A stretch of 64,000 bases of DNA from Halobacteriales archaeon QS_6_64_34. Lineage in GTDB: Archaea > Halobacteriota > Halobacteria > Halobacteriales > Haloarculaceae. The notes below the pieces were generated by a model. The model did no database searches. It worked only from the letters and a program-made list of their open reading frames with translations, and had not been told where the DNA came from. The position numbers and the translations under genes are program-made. The stretch spans positions 47,635 to 111,634 of the forward strand of contig PXRT01000012.1 in assembly GCA_003020925.1 (NCBI GenBank). Direction: 5' to 3'. Positions 18,670 through 28,895 of the stretch are shown here, one piece after another. Every line of letters begins with the position of its first letter. Position 1 is the stretch's first letter.

Positions 18670-21498
18670 ATGACGATCAACTCTATCATTTCGCATCCGC
18701 GGGAGGACGAACCGGATTTCGAACTCGAGTGTCATCTCGAAGACGTTCGGTCGAGAATGCTCACGCTAAACCGGTTTGAGGACTCGGACGGGGTGGGCGA
18801 GCGTCGTGTCGCGCGCGTCATCGGACTGCTTCACGACTTCGGGAAGGTGACTCCGGCGTTTCAGGCACACGTCAGAGACGAGTATTGTGGACCGCCACAG
18901 AAAACGTATCACGCTCGACTGGGTGCACTCGCGGCCTTCTGGATCGTCCGTGAACTCGGTGGCGACGGCCGGGATGCACTTGCGGCGTTCACGGCAATCT
19001 CCCGCCATCACGGTTCGCTCCCCGACATTGCTTCCCACGTATTCACCGACGTATATCGGGCCGAGACAGATGCGAACGGTAATGCCAAGGCCTGGGCGAC
19101 GGATCAGGTGCAGGCGATTCGGGAAGCCACTACCGACCTCCACGCCCGGAAGGCCGACGAACTCCTCGTCAGGGCCGGAGACGAAACGACTACCTGGAAC
19201 CGGTTTTCGACTGCGATTGCAGACGGATCCCTGTACGAATCACTGGTCGAACTGGTCGCCGAATGGCGGGGCCGCAGTCCGAAAAAAGACGAATCTTTGC
19301 TCCCACCTCGGCTCTACGATCGGACAGTAAAGTACTGGGGCCATCTCACACTCGCGGACAAGACGAGTGCCGCCGACATCGACCGCTCGAAACTCGATCG
19401 AGACTCCCTCTCGATCGACGAACTCGATAGGCACGTGGCTGGTCTGAGCGGGGACGACGAGCTGGAGCGAAAGCTGAACGAGACGCGGGAACAGGCCAGG
19501 AACACCGCACCGGACAATGCAGTCGAACTGTTGCTCGATGGGGACACAGACGTCGGGCGGTTGACGCTGCCGACCGGACTGGGGAAAACCTTCACCGGAA
19601 TTACGACGGCGTTCACGCTCCGTGACGAGGTTGCCGAGCGTAGAGAACTCGACGACGCGCCGACCGTCGTCTACGCCCTTCCGTTTACGTCGATCATCGA
19701 ACAGACCCGTGAGCTATTCGAAGACCCCGACATCTGGGATGCCGATCCAGCCGGCCGCAAATTGACAGTCCACCATTATCTGAGCGAAACAATCACGCGC
19801 GTCGATTCGGAAGTCGGAACCGACGGCGAGGCCGAAACTGACGAGCAGCCACGGATCGACGCGATGCTCGGGGAAAGCTGGCGGTCAGGGACGGTACTGA
19901 CGACCTTCGTTCAACTGTTCGAGAGTCTCGCGGGCCCCAGCAATAGTCAAGGGCTAAAACTCCCGTCATTGCGGGACGCCGTCATCATCCTCGACGAACC
20001 ACAGGCGTTGCCGAAGCGGTGGTGGAAAGCGATTCCGCGACTCGTCCGGACGCTTCGGACGGAATTCGATACCACGGTGATCGTGATGACGGCGACTCAG
20101 CCAGCGCTATTCGATGCGGTCGAGGACCTGGAGACGGCCGAATTGCTCGACGATGTCGACGAATACTATCGCGATGCTCGTCGAGTGCAATACAGTATCG
20201 ACGATTCGGTGTGGAGCCTGGGTGCCCCAGACGAGGAGGTGGTACCCGTCGATCACGAGAGAGCCGGCGAGCGCATCGTCGAGGGGATTTCACAGAACGA
20301 TGCCACGTCGACAGTGAGAGCCTCGGCACTGGCCGTATGCAATACGATAGCCAGTTCGCGCCAACTCACCGAAGCCGTCGAGCAGGCCGCAAACGGAAGC
20401 GTCGAACACGTCGGAAAAGCGTATCGAGAGGTTCTCGAATCGGCGGACCATAGTGGATCGTCTGGGAAAGAAGCTGGAGAAATCGACCATAGCGATGGAG
20501 CAGAGAGCGCAGACTGGCTTGCAGCAACCGTCCTCGAACAGCTGGGATTTGCTGCTGATACTGATTGGATGGAGTCGGAGAACGACTCAGTCACTGAGAT
20601 CTCGTGGCGGTGGTCCGGGCTACGGGAACCACCGCTGTTCGTCGCAACCTTTAATTCGAGATACCGACCGAAGGACAGACGCGTCCTGATCCGGCTCGCG
20701 GACGTGTTGACCGCCACCGGGGTCCCGTTTGCCTTCGTGGCAACCCAGGCCGTCGAAGCCGGCGTCGATCTCAGTTTCGCCCGCGTGTACCGAGATCTGG
20801 CCCCACTGGATAGTGTTGTCCAGGCCGCCGGCCGCTGTAATCGTTCGTTCGAATGGGGCAAAGAGAACGGCCGTGTTACGGTGTGGTTGCTCGATGATCC
20901 AGATGAATCAGAAGGTGGAATCGACAAGACACCCACGAAGTACGTCTATGGGTCCGAACTCGGCGGTCACATGAAAATCATCGCGGAAACGCTTCGAGAC
21001 ACCCTGGACACACAAACTGGTATTGACGAACTCGTCATGACGAGACGTGCCGTACCGGCATATTTCGATGGAATACGGAGCAAGGGACTCGCCAGTCAGA
21101 AGCTACTGGACCATATCGAACGGTGCGAGGCGAGGCAACTTGGCAGAAAATCACTCATTCAAGAGGATTACCCGACAGTTGACGTACTCGTTGCGGTTAC
21201 CGAGGATGAGATGTCCCAATTAATCGAAATTGGCGATGCATTCCAAGTCGGGAACAAACCGAAAGCCTACACCTTGCTTCAGGAAGTTTCCGACCTCCGC
21301 GTCTCCATTCCTGCCCGAGATGCCGCCAGTGCGCTCGAAAAGGCAAACAGGATCGACCGAAAAAAGCGTGGAGAGAAAGACGGGGCGCAGATACTGGCAT
21401 ACGAACCAGAGACGTCTGGCGGGTCCTACGATCTGGACGGCGGCGGGTTCGTTGCGAACGATGACGACGTTATCGCGGGGCGATTCACCGTCATATGA
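18670..21498 (+). CDS. cas3: CRISPR nuclease-helicase Cas3
   Basis: This 942-residue protein is a complete Cas3, an HD nuclease fused to a superfamily-2 helicase, which degrades DNA after Cascade binds. The HD motif is LLHDFGKV (His55-Asp56), with a further histidine pair in SRHHGSLPD. Helicase motif I is LPTGLGKT (301-307), motif II is LDEPQ (441-445) in place of DExH, motif III is MTATQ (473-477), and motif VI is QAAGRCNR (718-725). All are intact, so interference is probably functional. The stop overlaps the cas4 start by four bases. The C-terminal third is somewhat richer in A+T. Confidence 0.96.
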   Translation: MTINSIISHPREDEPDFELECHLEDVRSRMLTLNRFEDSDGVGERRVARVIGLLHDFGKVTPAFQAHVRDEYCGPPQKTYHARLGALAAFWIVRELGGDGRDALAAFTAISRHHGSLPDIASHVFTDVYRAETDANGNAKAWATDQVQAIREATTDLHARKADELLVRAGDETTTWNRFSTAIADGSLYESLVELVAEWRGRSPKKDESLLPPRLYDRTVKYWGHLTLADKTSAADIDRSKLDRDSLSIDELDRHVAGLSGDDELERKLNETREQARNTAPDNAVELLLDGDTDVGRLTLPTGLGKTFTGITTAFTLRDEVAERRELDDAPTVVYALPFTSIIEQTRELFEDPDIWDADPAGRKLTVHHYLSETITRVDSEVGTDGEAETDEQPRIDAMLGESWRSGTVLTTFVQLFESLAGPSNSQGLKLPSLRDAVIILDEPQALPKRWWKAIPRLVRTLRTEFDTTVIVMTATQPALFDAVEDLETAELLDDVDEYYRDARRVQYSIDDSVWSLGAPDEEVVPVDHERAGERIVEGISQNDATSTVRASALAVCNTIASSRQLTEAVEQAANGSVEHVGKAYREVLESADHSGSSGKEAGEIDHSDGAESADWLAATVLEQLGFAADTDWMESENDSVTEISWRWSGLREPPLFVATFNSRYRPKDRRVLIRLADVLTATGVPFAFVATQAVEAGVDLSFARVYRDLAPLDSVVQAAGRCNRSFEWGKENGRVTVWLLDDPDESEGGIDKTPTKYVYGSELGGHMKIIAETLRDTLDTQTGIDELVMTRRAVPAYFDGIRSKGLASQKLLDHIERCEARQLGRKSLIQEDYPTVDVLVAVTEDEMSQLIEIGDAFQVGNKPKAYTLLQEVSDLRVSIPARDAASALEKANRIDRKKRGEKDGAQILAYEPETSGGSYDLDGGGFVANDDDVIAGRFTVI

Positions 21499-22064
21499 AC
21501 GACTCCTCCAGCTACTCGGGCGACGAGCGGATCGACGAACACATCGAGCGCGAGCGAAACCCACACCGCGAGCCGGCGGTCAGGATCACCGGGCTGATGG
21601 TCCAGTACTATCACGTCTGCCGGCGAGAGCTGTGGTTCATGTCCCGTGGTATCGACATCGACCGGAGCACGCCGAATATCCAGCGGGGGACGTACACTGA
21701 CGAGAGGAGCTATCGGGACAGTCGCCGCTCGTTCAGTATCGACGGTCGGATCGCACTGGACGTGCTTGACGACGGCGACGTAATGGAGGTGAAAGTCTCC
21801 TCGACGCTCGAAGAGCCGCCGCGGATGCAGTTGCTGTACTACCTCTGGTATCTCGACCGGATTCACGGCGTTGAGAAATCGGGCGTCTTGGCGTTCCCGC
21901 GCGAGCGAGACAGAGAGACGGTCGAATTAACCGAGGAGACCGCAGCAAGCGTCGAGGAGACGCTCGGCGGGATAATCGACGTCGTCGAAGCCGAGAGCCC
22001 GCCACCACTCGAGAAGAAACCGTACTGCGACGCCTGCCTCTATCAGGACATCTGCTGGTTGTGA
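21495..22064 (+). CDS. cas4: CRISPR adaptation nuclease Cas4
   Basis: This 189-residue RecB-like nuclease trims and orients prespacers by their PAM before integration. Four cysteines for the [4Fe-4S] cluster are present: Cys42 in YYHVCRREL and Cys178, Cys181 and Cys187 at the C-terminus (YCDACLYQDICWL). The RecB catalytic core is visible as Asp89 and MEVK (Glu98, Lys100). Length is normal. It overlaps cas3 and is followed at once by cas1. Confidence 0.95.
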   Translation: MNDSSSYSGDERIDEHIERERNPHREPAVRITGLMVQYYHVCRRELWFMSRGIDIDRSTPNIQRGTYTDERSYRDSRRSFSIDGRIALDVLDDGDVMEVKVSSTLEEPPRMQLLYYLWYLDRIHGVEKSGVLAFPRERDRETVELTEETAASVEETLGGIIDVVEAESPPPLEKKPYCDACLYQDICWL

Positions 22065-22067
22065 CCC

Positions 22068-23063
22068 ATGCCACAAGAAAACCACCACATCTTCGCGGAC
22101 GGCGAACTGTCCCGGAGCGAAGACACGCTCCGCATCGACACCCTCGACGGCGAAACCAAGCATCTCCCGGTCGAGAGCGTCGGGACGATCTACCTGCACG
22201 GGCAGATCGATTTCAACACTCGCACGCTCGGCCTGCTCAACGACCACGGGACGACGGTCCACGTTTTCGGCTGGAAGGACTACTACAAGGGATCGTACTT
22301 GCCGAAGCGCAAGCACCAGTCCGGGAACACGGTCGTCGAACAGGTGCGAGCGTACGATGACGACGAGCGGCGTCTGCGGGTCGCTCGGGCGATGATCGAG
22401 GCGAGCATCCACAATATGCGTGCGAATCTGAAGTACTACCACAACAGAGATCACGACTTCTCCGACGCCATTCACGAACTCGAAACCCAGCGCGGACGAG
22501 TGGATACCGTCACCGATGTCCCGGAACTCATGGGTGTCGAGGCCACTGCACGGAAAGCCTACTATCGCTGTTTCGACGAGATCCTGCGAGATCCGTTCGA
22601 GTTGACTCGACGGGAGTACAACCCGCCGACGAACGAGGCAAACGCGCTTGTGTCCTTTCTCAACGCGATGGTGTACACGACCTGTGTGTCTGCAATCCGG
22701 AACACCGCTCTCGACCCGACGGTCGGATACCTTCACGAGCCGGGTGACCGTCGATTTACACTCTCGCTCGACATCGCAGACATTTTCAAGCCGATCCTCG
22801 CGGACCGCGTGCTGTTCAGAGTCGTCAATCGTCAGCAGGTGAGTATCGACGACTTCGAGCAGGAACTCGACGGTTGTCTGCTGACCGAAGACGGACGACT
22901 GGCCGTACTCGAGGCCTACGAGGAGACGCTCGACCGAACCGTCGAACATCCACGCCTCAATCGGAAGGTGAGTTACAAGACGCTGGTTCAAACGGACGTG
23001 TATTCCCTGAAAAAACACGTTCTCACCGGTGAACCGTATCGTCCCACGGAGCGGTGGTGGTGA
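22068..23063 (+). CDS. cas1: CRISPR integrase Cas1
   Basis: This 331-residue protein is the spacer integrase. The N-terminal beta domain opens with a short strand-rich stretch and includes LHGQIDFNTRTLGLLNDHG. The catalytic metal ligands are visible as Glu158 (MGVEATARK), His223 (LHEPGDRRF) and Asp235/Asp238 (LSLDIADIF). The gene lies between cas4 and cas2, the normal adaptation cassette order for type I-B, and appears intact. Confidence 0.97.
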   Translation: MPQENHHIFADGELSRSEDTLRIDTLDGETKHLPVESVGTIYLHGQIDFNTRTLGLLNDHGTTVHVFGWKDYYKGSYLPKRKHQSGNTVVEQVRAYDDDERRLRVARAMIEASIHNMRANLKYYHNRDHDFSDAIHELETQRGRVDTVTDVPELMGVEATARKAYYRCFDEILRDPFELTRREYNPPTNEANALVSFLNAMVYTTCVSAIRNTALDPTVGYLHEPGDRRFTLSLDIADIFKPILADRVLFRVVNRQQVSIDDFEQELDGCLLTEDGRLAVLEAYEETLDRTVEHPRLNRKVSYKTLVQTDVYSLKKHVLTGEPYRPTERWW

Positions 23064-23065
23064 CG

Positions 23066-23326
23066 ATGTTCGTCCTCGTTACGTACGACGTCCCTGCTGA
23101 ACGGACTCGCATCTATCGCAAACTCCTCCGTAAGTATCTCGAACACATTCAGTATTCAGTGTTCCACGGGGATATCACCGAAGGACAACTCGTCACAATT
23201 CGAAACGAGATCGAGGACGTTCTCGAACCGGACGATTCAGTGTTCATTTTCGATTCAAACGTCTCTGCGGACGTAGAGTGCACTGTTCTCGGTGACGCCG
23301 ACGAGCCCGGTAGCCGCTTCACGTAA
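23066..23326 (+). CDS. cas2: CRISPR adaptation protein Cas2
   Basis: This 86-residue ferredoxin-fold protein dimerises as the scaffold of the Cas1-Cas2 integrase. It starts MFVLVTYDVPAERTRIYRKL, with the conserved Asp8, and contains QYSVFHGDITEGQL. ATG 23066 is used because the earlier in-frame GTG codons lie within cas1. The CRISPR leader and array follow immediately. Confidence 0.95.
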   Translation: MFVLVTYDVPAERTRIYRKLLRKYLEHIQYSVFHGDITEGQLVTIRNEIEDVLEPDDSVFIFDSNVSADVECTVLGDADEPGSRFT

Positions 23327-23427
23327 TTTTCGTCGACCCCCCAGGGGGTAGCACAATACTGACCATCGACGACAATCCTTTCTCGAACCAGTGGGTATTA
23401 GAGGCTATAGCCGCCATATCGGGCATG
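23327..23427 (+). promoter_or_regulatory. CRISPR leader
   Basis: These 101 bases separate the cas2 stop from the first repeat and are the expected leader, containing the promoter and the Cas1-Cas2 docking site. They are richer in A+T than the flanking genes. The direction is supported by the cas1-cas2 side, by the repeat ending in the crRNA handle GTTGAAGC, and by degenerate repeats clustering at the far end of the array. Confidence 0.75.
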
Positions 23428-26400
23428 GTTTCAGAAGGACCCTCGTTGGGTTGAAGCTCGGATGCCGGCGCGGGAGGTAACGAAGCTCAGTTGTTTCAGA
23501 AGGACCCTCGTTGGGTTGAAGCACCGACTCTTGCACATCGTACAAACCGTTTTCCCGCGTTTCAGAAGGACCCTCGTTGGGTTGAAGCAACCAATATATG
23601 TTAGATGTCTCTTGAACCGGCGTAGTTTCAGAAGGACCCTCGTTGGGTTGAAGCCAATCTGAGCGGTCAAAGGATTGGGGTGAAGGTGCGTTTCAGAAGG
23701 ACCCTCGTTGGGTTGAAGCATCACTTTCCAGTGCCACGTAGTATCCCCAGTCATTGCGTTTCAGAAGGACCCTCGTTGGGTTGAAGCAGTTATGCCTGCT
23801 TGCCGCAGATAGGGCTTTAGTGTTTCAGAAGGACCCTCGTTGGGTTGAAGCACTCAGCGGAGCTTGATTTAGACAATTTTGCTAAAGGTTTCAGAAGGAC
23901 CCTCGTTGGGTTGAAGCCAAGAAGCGTTTCATCAAGTCCAAAACAATGCGGAGTTTCAGAAGGACCCTCGTTGGGTTGAAGCAATGATTTGGCCGTCACA
24001 CCAAGTAGTACAACTAGTTTCAGAAGGACCCTCGTTGGGTTGAAGCGTCGCCTATATGCAAGTCAGTAAAATGGAGGACCATGTTTCAGAAGGACCCTCG
24101 TTGGGTTGAAGCCTCTCGCGCCGGCATCCGAATAGACTTGTGAATCCTGTTTCAGAAGGACCCTCGTTGGGTTGAAGCCATGTGTGGACGTGCAGCCGGT
24201 CAATGACGTTGTGTTTCAGAAGGACCCTCGTTGGGTTGAAGCAGACGACGCAACGAGGAGCTGGAAGAGAGAGTGTTTCAGAAGGACCCTCGTTGGGTTG
24301 AAGCCAACGGACGGGACCTGTAACCATGACTGACGAATCCGTTTCAGAAGGACCCTCGTTGGGTTGAAGCGAAATGCTCGATCAGTTCCTCGACGAGGAT
24401 ATCAAGCGTTTCAGAAGGACCCTCGTTGGGTTGAAGCAGTCTGTGGGGTTAATGTTGATTCTCGGCGTGTCGGTTTCAGAAGGACCCTCGTTGGGTTGAA
24501 GCATCCGCGACCTTGCAGCCGTTGTTGACGGCGATGTTTCAGAAGGACCCTCGTTGGGTTGAAGCTAACACCTCAGGCGGCATGGGTAATAAAAGCTTTG
24601 GTTTCAGAAGGACCCTCGTTGGGTTGAAGCACTCCTATCTCTTGTCTTTTTCGCACCCGAGAGTCGTTTCAGAAGGACCCTCGTTGGGTTGAAGCCTCTA
24701 TGGCGACGGTGAGGACAAAGAGGACTTCAGGTTTCAGAAGGACCCTCGTTGGGTTGAAGCACGTCACGGGCGGCGGCCGGTGTTTTGGCGTGCCACTGGT
24801 TTCAGAAGGACCCTCGTTGGGTTGAAGCACTTCCAGTGTTCGGACTGTGAACGGATGATAAGCCGTTTCAGAAGGACCCTCGTTGGGTTGAAGCGTCAAT
24901 GAGCGGGCTTTCAAGCACGTTGCTTGTTGGGTTTCAGAAGGACCCTCGTTGGGTTGAAGCCCCGGGCTTCGGGAGGCCATGCTATCGTTGATGAACTGTT
25001 TCAGAAGGACCCTCGTTGGGTTGAAGCTTCGGGCGGCCCGTGGACGACCTGCGGAACGCCGAGTTTCAGAAGGACCCTCGTTGGGTTGAAGCCCCGTATA
25101 TTCATTAGTAGACGCAAAACACTAAGTGTTTCAGAAGGACCCTCGTTGGGTTGAAGCGCGTCCAACAGAGTCTCGCTGACGCCGCTTGGCAAGGGTTTCA
25201 GAAGGACCCTCGTTGGGTTGAAGCTGCTGGACGCTATCGACCGGCTGGACGAGAAAGGGGTTTCAGAAGGACCCTCGTTGGGTTGAAGCAAGCTCATCTT
25301 TTATCTTTATGACATGATGCCGAGTTTCAGAAGGACCCTCGTTGGGTTGAAGCGGCGTCCGCGTCGACGTCACGCCGGCGGAGACGATGTTTCAGAAGGA
25401 CCCTCGTTGGGTTGAAGCGGCCAGCAGTTCGACGTGGGAACGCTCCAGTCGATGTTTCAGAAGGACCCTCGTTGGGTTGAAGCACCAACTTTAGGATGCG
25501 GAAGCGTCCCGAGGAAGAGTTTCAGAAGGACCCTCGTTGGGTTGAAGCCCCATCAATCCGAGTGAACCCACCGGGGAACTCCGGTGTTTCAGAAGGACCC
25601 TCGTTGGGTTGAAGCTCGGGCTGAGTTCTGTGACGCACTGGAAGGCGCGTTTCAGAAGGACCCTCGTTGGGTTGAAGCGCAGAGTGTGGAGCCAAATCAG
25701 AAAATGAGTAAAGAGGTTTCAGAAGGACCCTCGTTGGGTTGAAGCGAACGTGCGCGGTTCACGACGTTCTTCGACCCGGAGTTTCAGAAGGACCCTCGTT
25801 GGGTTGAAGCTCGGAAGATTTTGCCACGGGGGCCGAATCATGAGCAAGTTTCAGAAGGACCCTCGTTGGGTTGAAGCATGCCAAGAACGGGCGCAACAGC
25901 ACTCGTGACCGTGTTTCAGAAGGACCCTCGTTGGGTTGAAGCAGCTCGTGGGCTGAGGCGTGTGCAGATGCTTTGTGTTTCAGAAGGACCCTCGTTGGGT
26001 TGAAGCGCCACGTCAGACACTACCTCGCCGGTTTTCAGCGTTTCAGAAGGACCCTCGTTGGGTTGAAGCACGTCGTCGCGTACGGGATGTTCGATCGGGC
26101 GTCGTTTCAGAAGGACCCTCGTTGGGTTGAAGCGACGACTTCCGCGACGTCCTCGAGGAGGCGGGCTTCGAGTTTCAGAAGGACCCTCGTTGGGTTGAAG
26201 CTCGTAGACCGGCGAGCCGCTCCCGGCCGTCGCGACGTTTCAGAAGGACCCTCGTTGGGTTGAAGCAGTGTGAGATTGTCCGGCTTGACTCCGGCGAGGC
26301 AGTTTCAGAAGGACCCTCGTTGGGTTGAAGCGACCCCAGGTGTCTCGACCGGCGGGTCGTCCTTTATGGGTTTCAGAAGGACCCTCGTTGGGTTGAAGCG

Positions 26401-28102
26401 TCCAGTGGCTCGGCGACTCAACCGGGCCCCGCGAGTTTCAGAAGGACCCTCGTTGGGTTGAAGCTGTTTCTCGGGGTCCTTGTCGAGTATCTCCTGACAG
26501 TTTCAGAAGGACCCTCGTTGGGTTGAAGCTGTTTCTCGGGGTCCTTGTCGAGTATCTCCTGACAGGTTTCAGAAGGACCCTCGTTGGGTTGAAGCGAGTA
26601 CGAGCGCCGGGTCAGCGAATCCACAGCCGAGTTTCAGAAGGACCCTCGTTGGGTTGAAGCACGGCCATCCGAGCGTTATTGCCCGTAGCCATGCTTAGTT
26701 TCAGAAGGACCCTCGTTGGGTTGAAGCGTCTCCGCGAGCTGGTAGCCGCCGTTGATGTCGACTGTTTCAGAAGGACCCTCGTTGGGTTGAAGCTCGTCCT
26801 TGCGGATGTCTGGGTGAGAACGGACATAGCTTCAGAAGGACCCTCGTTGGGTTGAAGCACCGCCAGAGCGACCGACTCCGGCACGCTACCGATGTGTTTC
26901 AGAAGGACCCTCGTTGGGTTGAAGCCGCTTGAGCAATCTCGTCCTGTGTAACGTCTCTCGGGTTTCAGAAGGACCCTCGTTGGGTTGAAGCGGGCTCAAA
27001 GGGGCGGGAAAGAGCAACTGGGTCGTTTCAGAAGGACCCTCGTTGGGTTGAAGCGCCCCGAACTCGGGGGCCGCCCCCGACGCTCTTATGGTTTCAGAAG
27101 GACCCTCGTTGGGTTGAAGCTCGCAGAGCAGGGCCGAAAGTGGCCGGTGAATAGTGTTTCAGAAGGACCCTCGTTGGGTTGAAGCTCGACCATCCAGACC
27201 TCGTCGAAAGACTCCACCAGTTTCAGAAGGACCCTCGTTGGGTTGAAGCGAGAGTGTGACCGGGGAGACAAAAACGACGGCATTGTTTCAGAAGGACCCT
27301 CGTTGGGTTGAAGCGTCTCGGTGTCTGGTGGAAAAGACTCCACGGTCCTGTTTCAGAAGGACCCTCGTTGGGTTGAAGCACCTCGCGGAAAGCGACTGGC
27401 AAGCCATGTTGGCCAAGTTTCAGAAGGACCCTCGTTGGGTTGAAGCCTTCCCAACCGGGGGGACAGCGACCCAGTGAAAGTCGTTTCAGAAGGACCCTCG
27501 TTTGGTTGAAGCGTTCGCGAAGACCAGCCTTACGCACCCCTGCGGGTGTTTCAGAAGGACCCTCGTTGGGTTGAAGCGGCGACCCCGCCGAGGTACCCGA
27601 CGTGCAGCTCCGAGTTTCAGAAGGACCCTCGTTGGGTTGAAGCTCGGCGTTGACCAGCCCGAAGTGAAACCACGAGCGGTTTCAGAAGGACCCTCGTTGG
27701 GTTGAAGCAGTGAGTTGCGCTCGAAGGCTGCCAGTGCGCTCCGGTTTCAGAAGGACCCTCGTTGGGTTGAAGCGCATCGGAAGTCCTCAATAGAGGGCTG
27801 CCGCCTGGTTTCAGAAGGACCCTCGTTGGGTTGAAGCCACGAGGACTGGCGACACGTCCTCTACCAGTGGACGGTTTCAGAAGGACCCTCGTTGGGTTGA
27901 AGCCGCCTTCAGTGTGGGTGGTGTCGGTTCCAGATAAGGTGTTTCAGAAGGACCCTCGTTGGGTTGAAGCCGAGTCGTCCGGTCGAAAGCGGCGCTGTTC
28001 TCGACGAGTTTCAGAAGGACTCTCGTTGGGTTGAAGCCGAGACGCTGGCGACCGACGGCGGCATGGAGGCTCGTTTCAGAAGGACCCTCGTTGGGTTGAA
28101 GC
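23428..28102 (+). CRISPR. Type I-B CRISPR array, 72 repeats and 71 spacers
   Basis: The repeat is 30 bases, beginning GTTTCAGAAGGACCC and ending TCGTTGGGTTGAAGC. I counted 72 copies by eye, with a pitch of 63-68 bases, so spacers are 33-38 bases. The first copy starts at 23428 and the last regular one at 28073. Nearly all copies are identical. Exceptions are at 26829 (position 2 T to C), 27483 (position 21 G to T) and 28008 (position 14 C to T), all in the leader-distal third, consistent with leader-end acquisition. Two neighbouring spacers are duplicates (26465-26565). A further single-substitution repeat lies at 28896, beyond a toxin-antitoxin pair. Confidence 0.98.
26465..26565 (+). repeat. 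Duplicated adjacent CRISPR spacers
   Basis: The spacer at 26465-26499 and the next one at 26530-26565 read the same over 35 bases (TGTTTCTCGGGGTCCTTGTC onward); the second has one extra G before its following repeat. The repeat at 26500-26529 separates them. This is a unit duplication or a repeated acquisition from the same protospacer with a one-base slip. Confidence 0.9.
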
Positions 28103-28223
28103 GACGAGAAGTGCGCGTCGAGTTTGCTGCACAGCCCGATATGTCAACCTGACCTGTCAAAGAGTTACTTGTACGAGTCTACTGCTGCGTTGAGGCGCTT
28201 GATACCTTCGACACCGTTGAAAT

Positions 28224-28631
28224 TCAGCTAGTCACAACAACGTCCACGTCTACAAGGCTGTGCAGCGGCCCCGTGTCGAAATCGTTCTTGTTGTGAGTGA
28301 CGAACGTGCCACCGGCTTCGTGCGCGGTTGCCAGATTCAGCAGGTCGACGGGACCGAGAGATACGCCCTGCTCCTGTAATCGCTCTTCGAGGTAGGCGGC
28401 TTCGAGGGCGGTGTTCCCGGTGAAGCCGACGATGCGGTCCAGCGTCGACGTGAGACGAGTCCGTGCGCGTTTCATCTCCGAGCGGCCGTTACACGACCGG
28501 TAGAACTCGAAAGCGACGATGGATGGGATTGTCCACTCGTCGCTACGGTACTGTTGTAGGTGGTTGACGACTGCGGGGTCAGGGTTGGCACCGCCGACCT
28601 TCACCAGTACGTCGTTGTCCAAGACAATCAT
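28224..28631 (-). CDS. vapC: PIN-domain toxin (VapC family)
   Basis: This 135-residue PIN-domain ribonuclease is the likely toxin of a VapBC pair. The acidic active-site residues expected of PIN nucleases are visible: Asp5/Asp7 in VLDNDVLV, Glu42 in VAFEFYRS, Asp96 in LGPVDLLNLA, and Asp117/Asp119 in THNKNDFD. Its start overlaps the stop of the upstream vapB (ATGA), as expected for an antitoxin-toxin operon. The pair lies between the last regular CRISPR repeat and a solo repeat, and is transcribed opposite to the array. Confidence 0.88.
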   Translation of the reverse strand: MIVLDNDVLVKVGGANPDPAVVNHLQQYRSDEWTIPSIVAFEFYRSCNGRSEMKRARTRLTSTLDRIVGFTGNTALEAAYLEERLQEQGVSLGPVDLLNLATAHEAGGTFVTHNKNDFDTGPLHSLVDVDVVVTS

Positions 28632-28852
28632 TCGCCGCTGTGGCTTTCAAGCGATTCGCTGAGTTCGTCGTTGGTTTCCTGCATATCTTCTTCGAGGTCG
28701 CCGTCGTCGAATTCGCTGAGGAAACCGGCCATCGCCTCTATGTCTTTCTCGCTCCGGCTGAGCCGGTCCAGCAGGTCGTTGAAACTCTCGTCGTCCCGTT
28801 TCAGGTCTCGAAGCCGTTCCTTCACGTCGTCGCTGACTCGTATGGTACTCAT
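28628..28852 (-). CDS. vapB: VapB-type antitoxin
   Basis: This 74-residue protein has a short N-terminal strand-helix-helix region (MSTIRVSDDVKERLRDLKRD) of ribbon-helix-helix type, followed by an acidic helical tail. It is the expected antitoxin for the overlapping PIN toxin: it should bind DNA through its N-terminus and block the nuclease with its C-terminus. Immediately upstream of its start are two GTGTAC half-sites, a plausible operator. Confidence 0.85.
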   Translation of the reverse strand: MSTIRVSDDVKERLRDLKRDDESFNDLLDRLSRSEKDIEAMAGFLSEFDDGDLEEDMQETNDELSESLESHSGE

Positions 28853-28854
28853 AT

Positions 28855-28869
28855 GTGTACAGTGTGTAC
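28855..28869. promoter_or_regulatory. Putative VapB operator
   Basis: Two GTGTAC copies (28855-28860 and 28864-28869) lie three bases before the vapB start codon and also form a GTAC/GTAC dyad. The position fits autoregulation by the antitoxin. This is inference from spacing and symmetry only. Confidence 0.35.
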
Positions 28870-28895
28870 GAATCGGTGTATGGGTTTCGGTGGTC

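Noticed and set aside
23405..28152. Many 60-100-codon open frames on both strands through the array, with repeating motifs such as RRTLVGLK and LQPNEGPSET
   Set aside because: They are translations of the CRISPR repeat in different frames, broken only by spacer content, and have no promoter or ribosome site.
28139..28160. Six-base complement (CCTGAC) to the sequence following the solo repeat, as a possible guide target
   Set aside because: The match stops after six bases, the flanking bases are not a usual PAM, and it lies beyond the 3' end of vapC rather than at a promoter.
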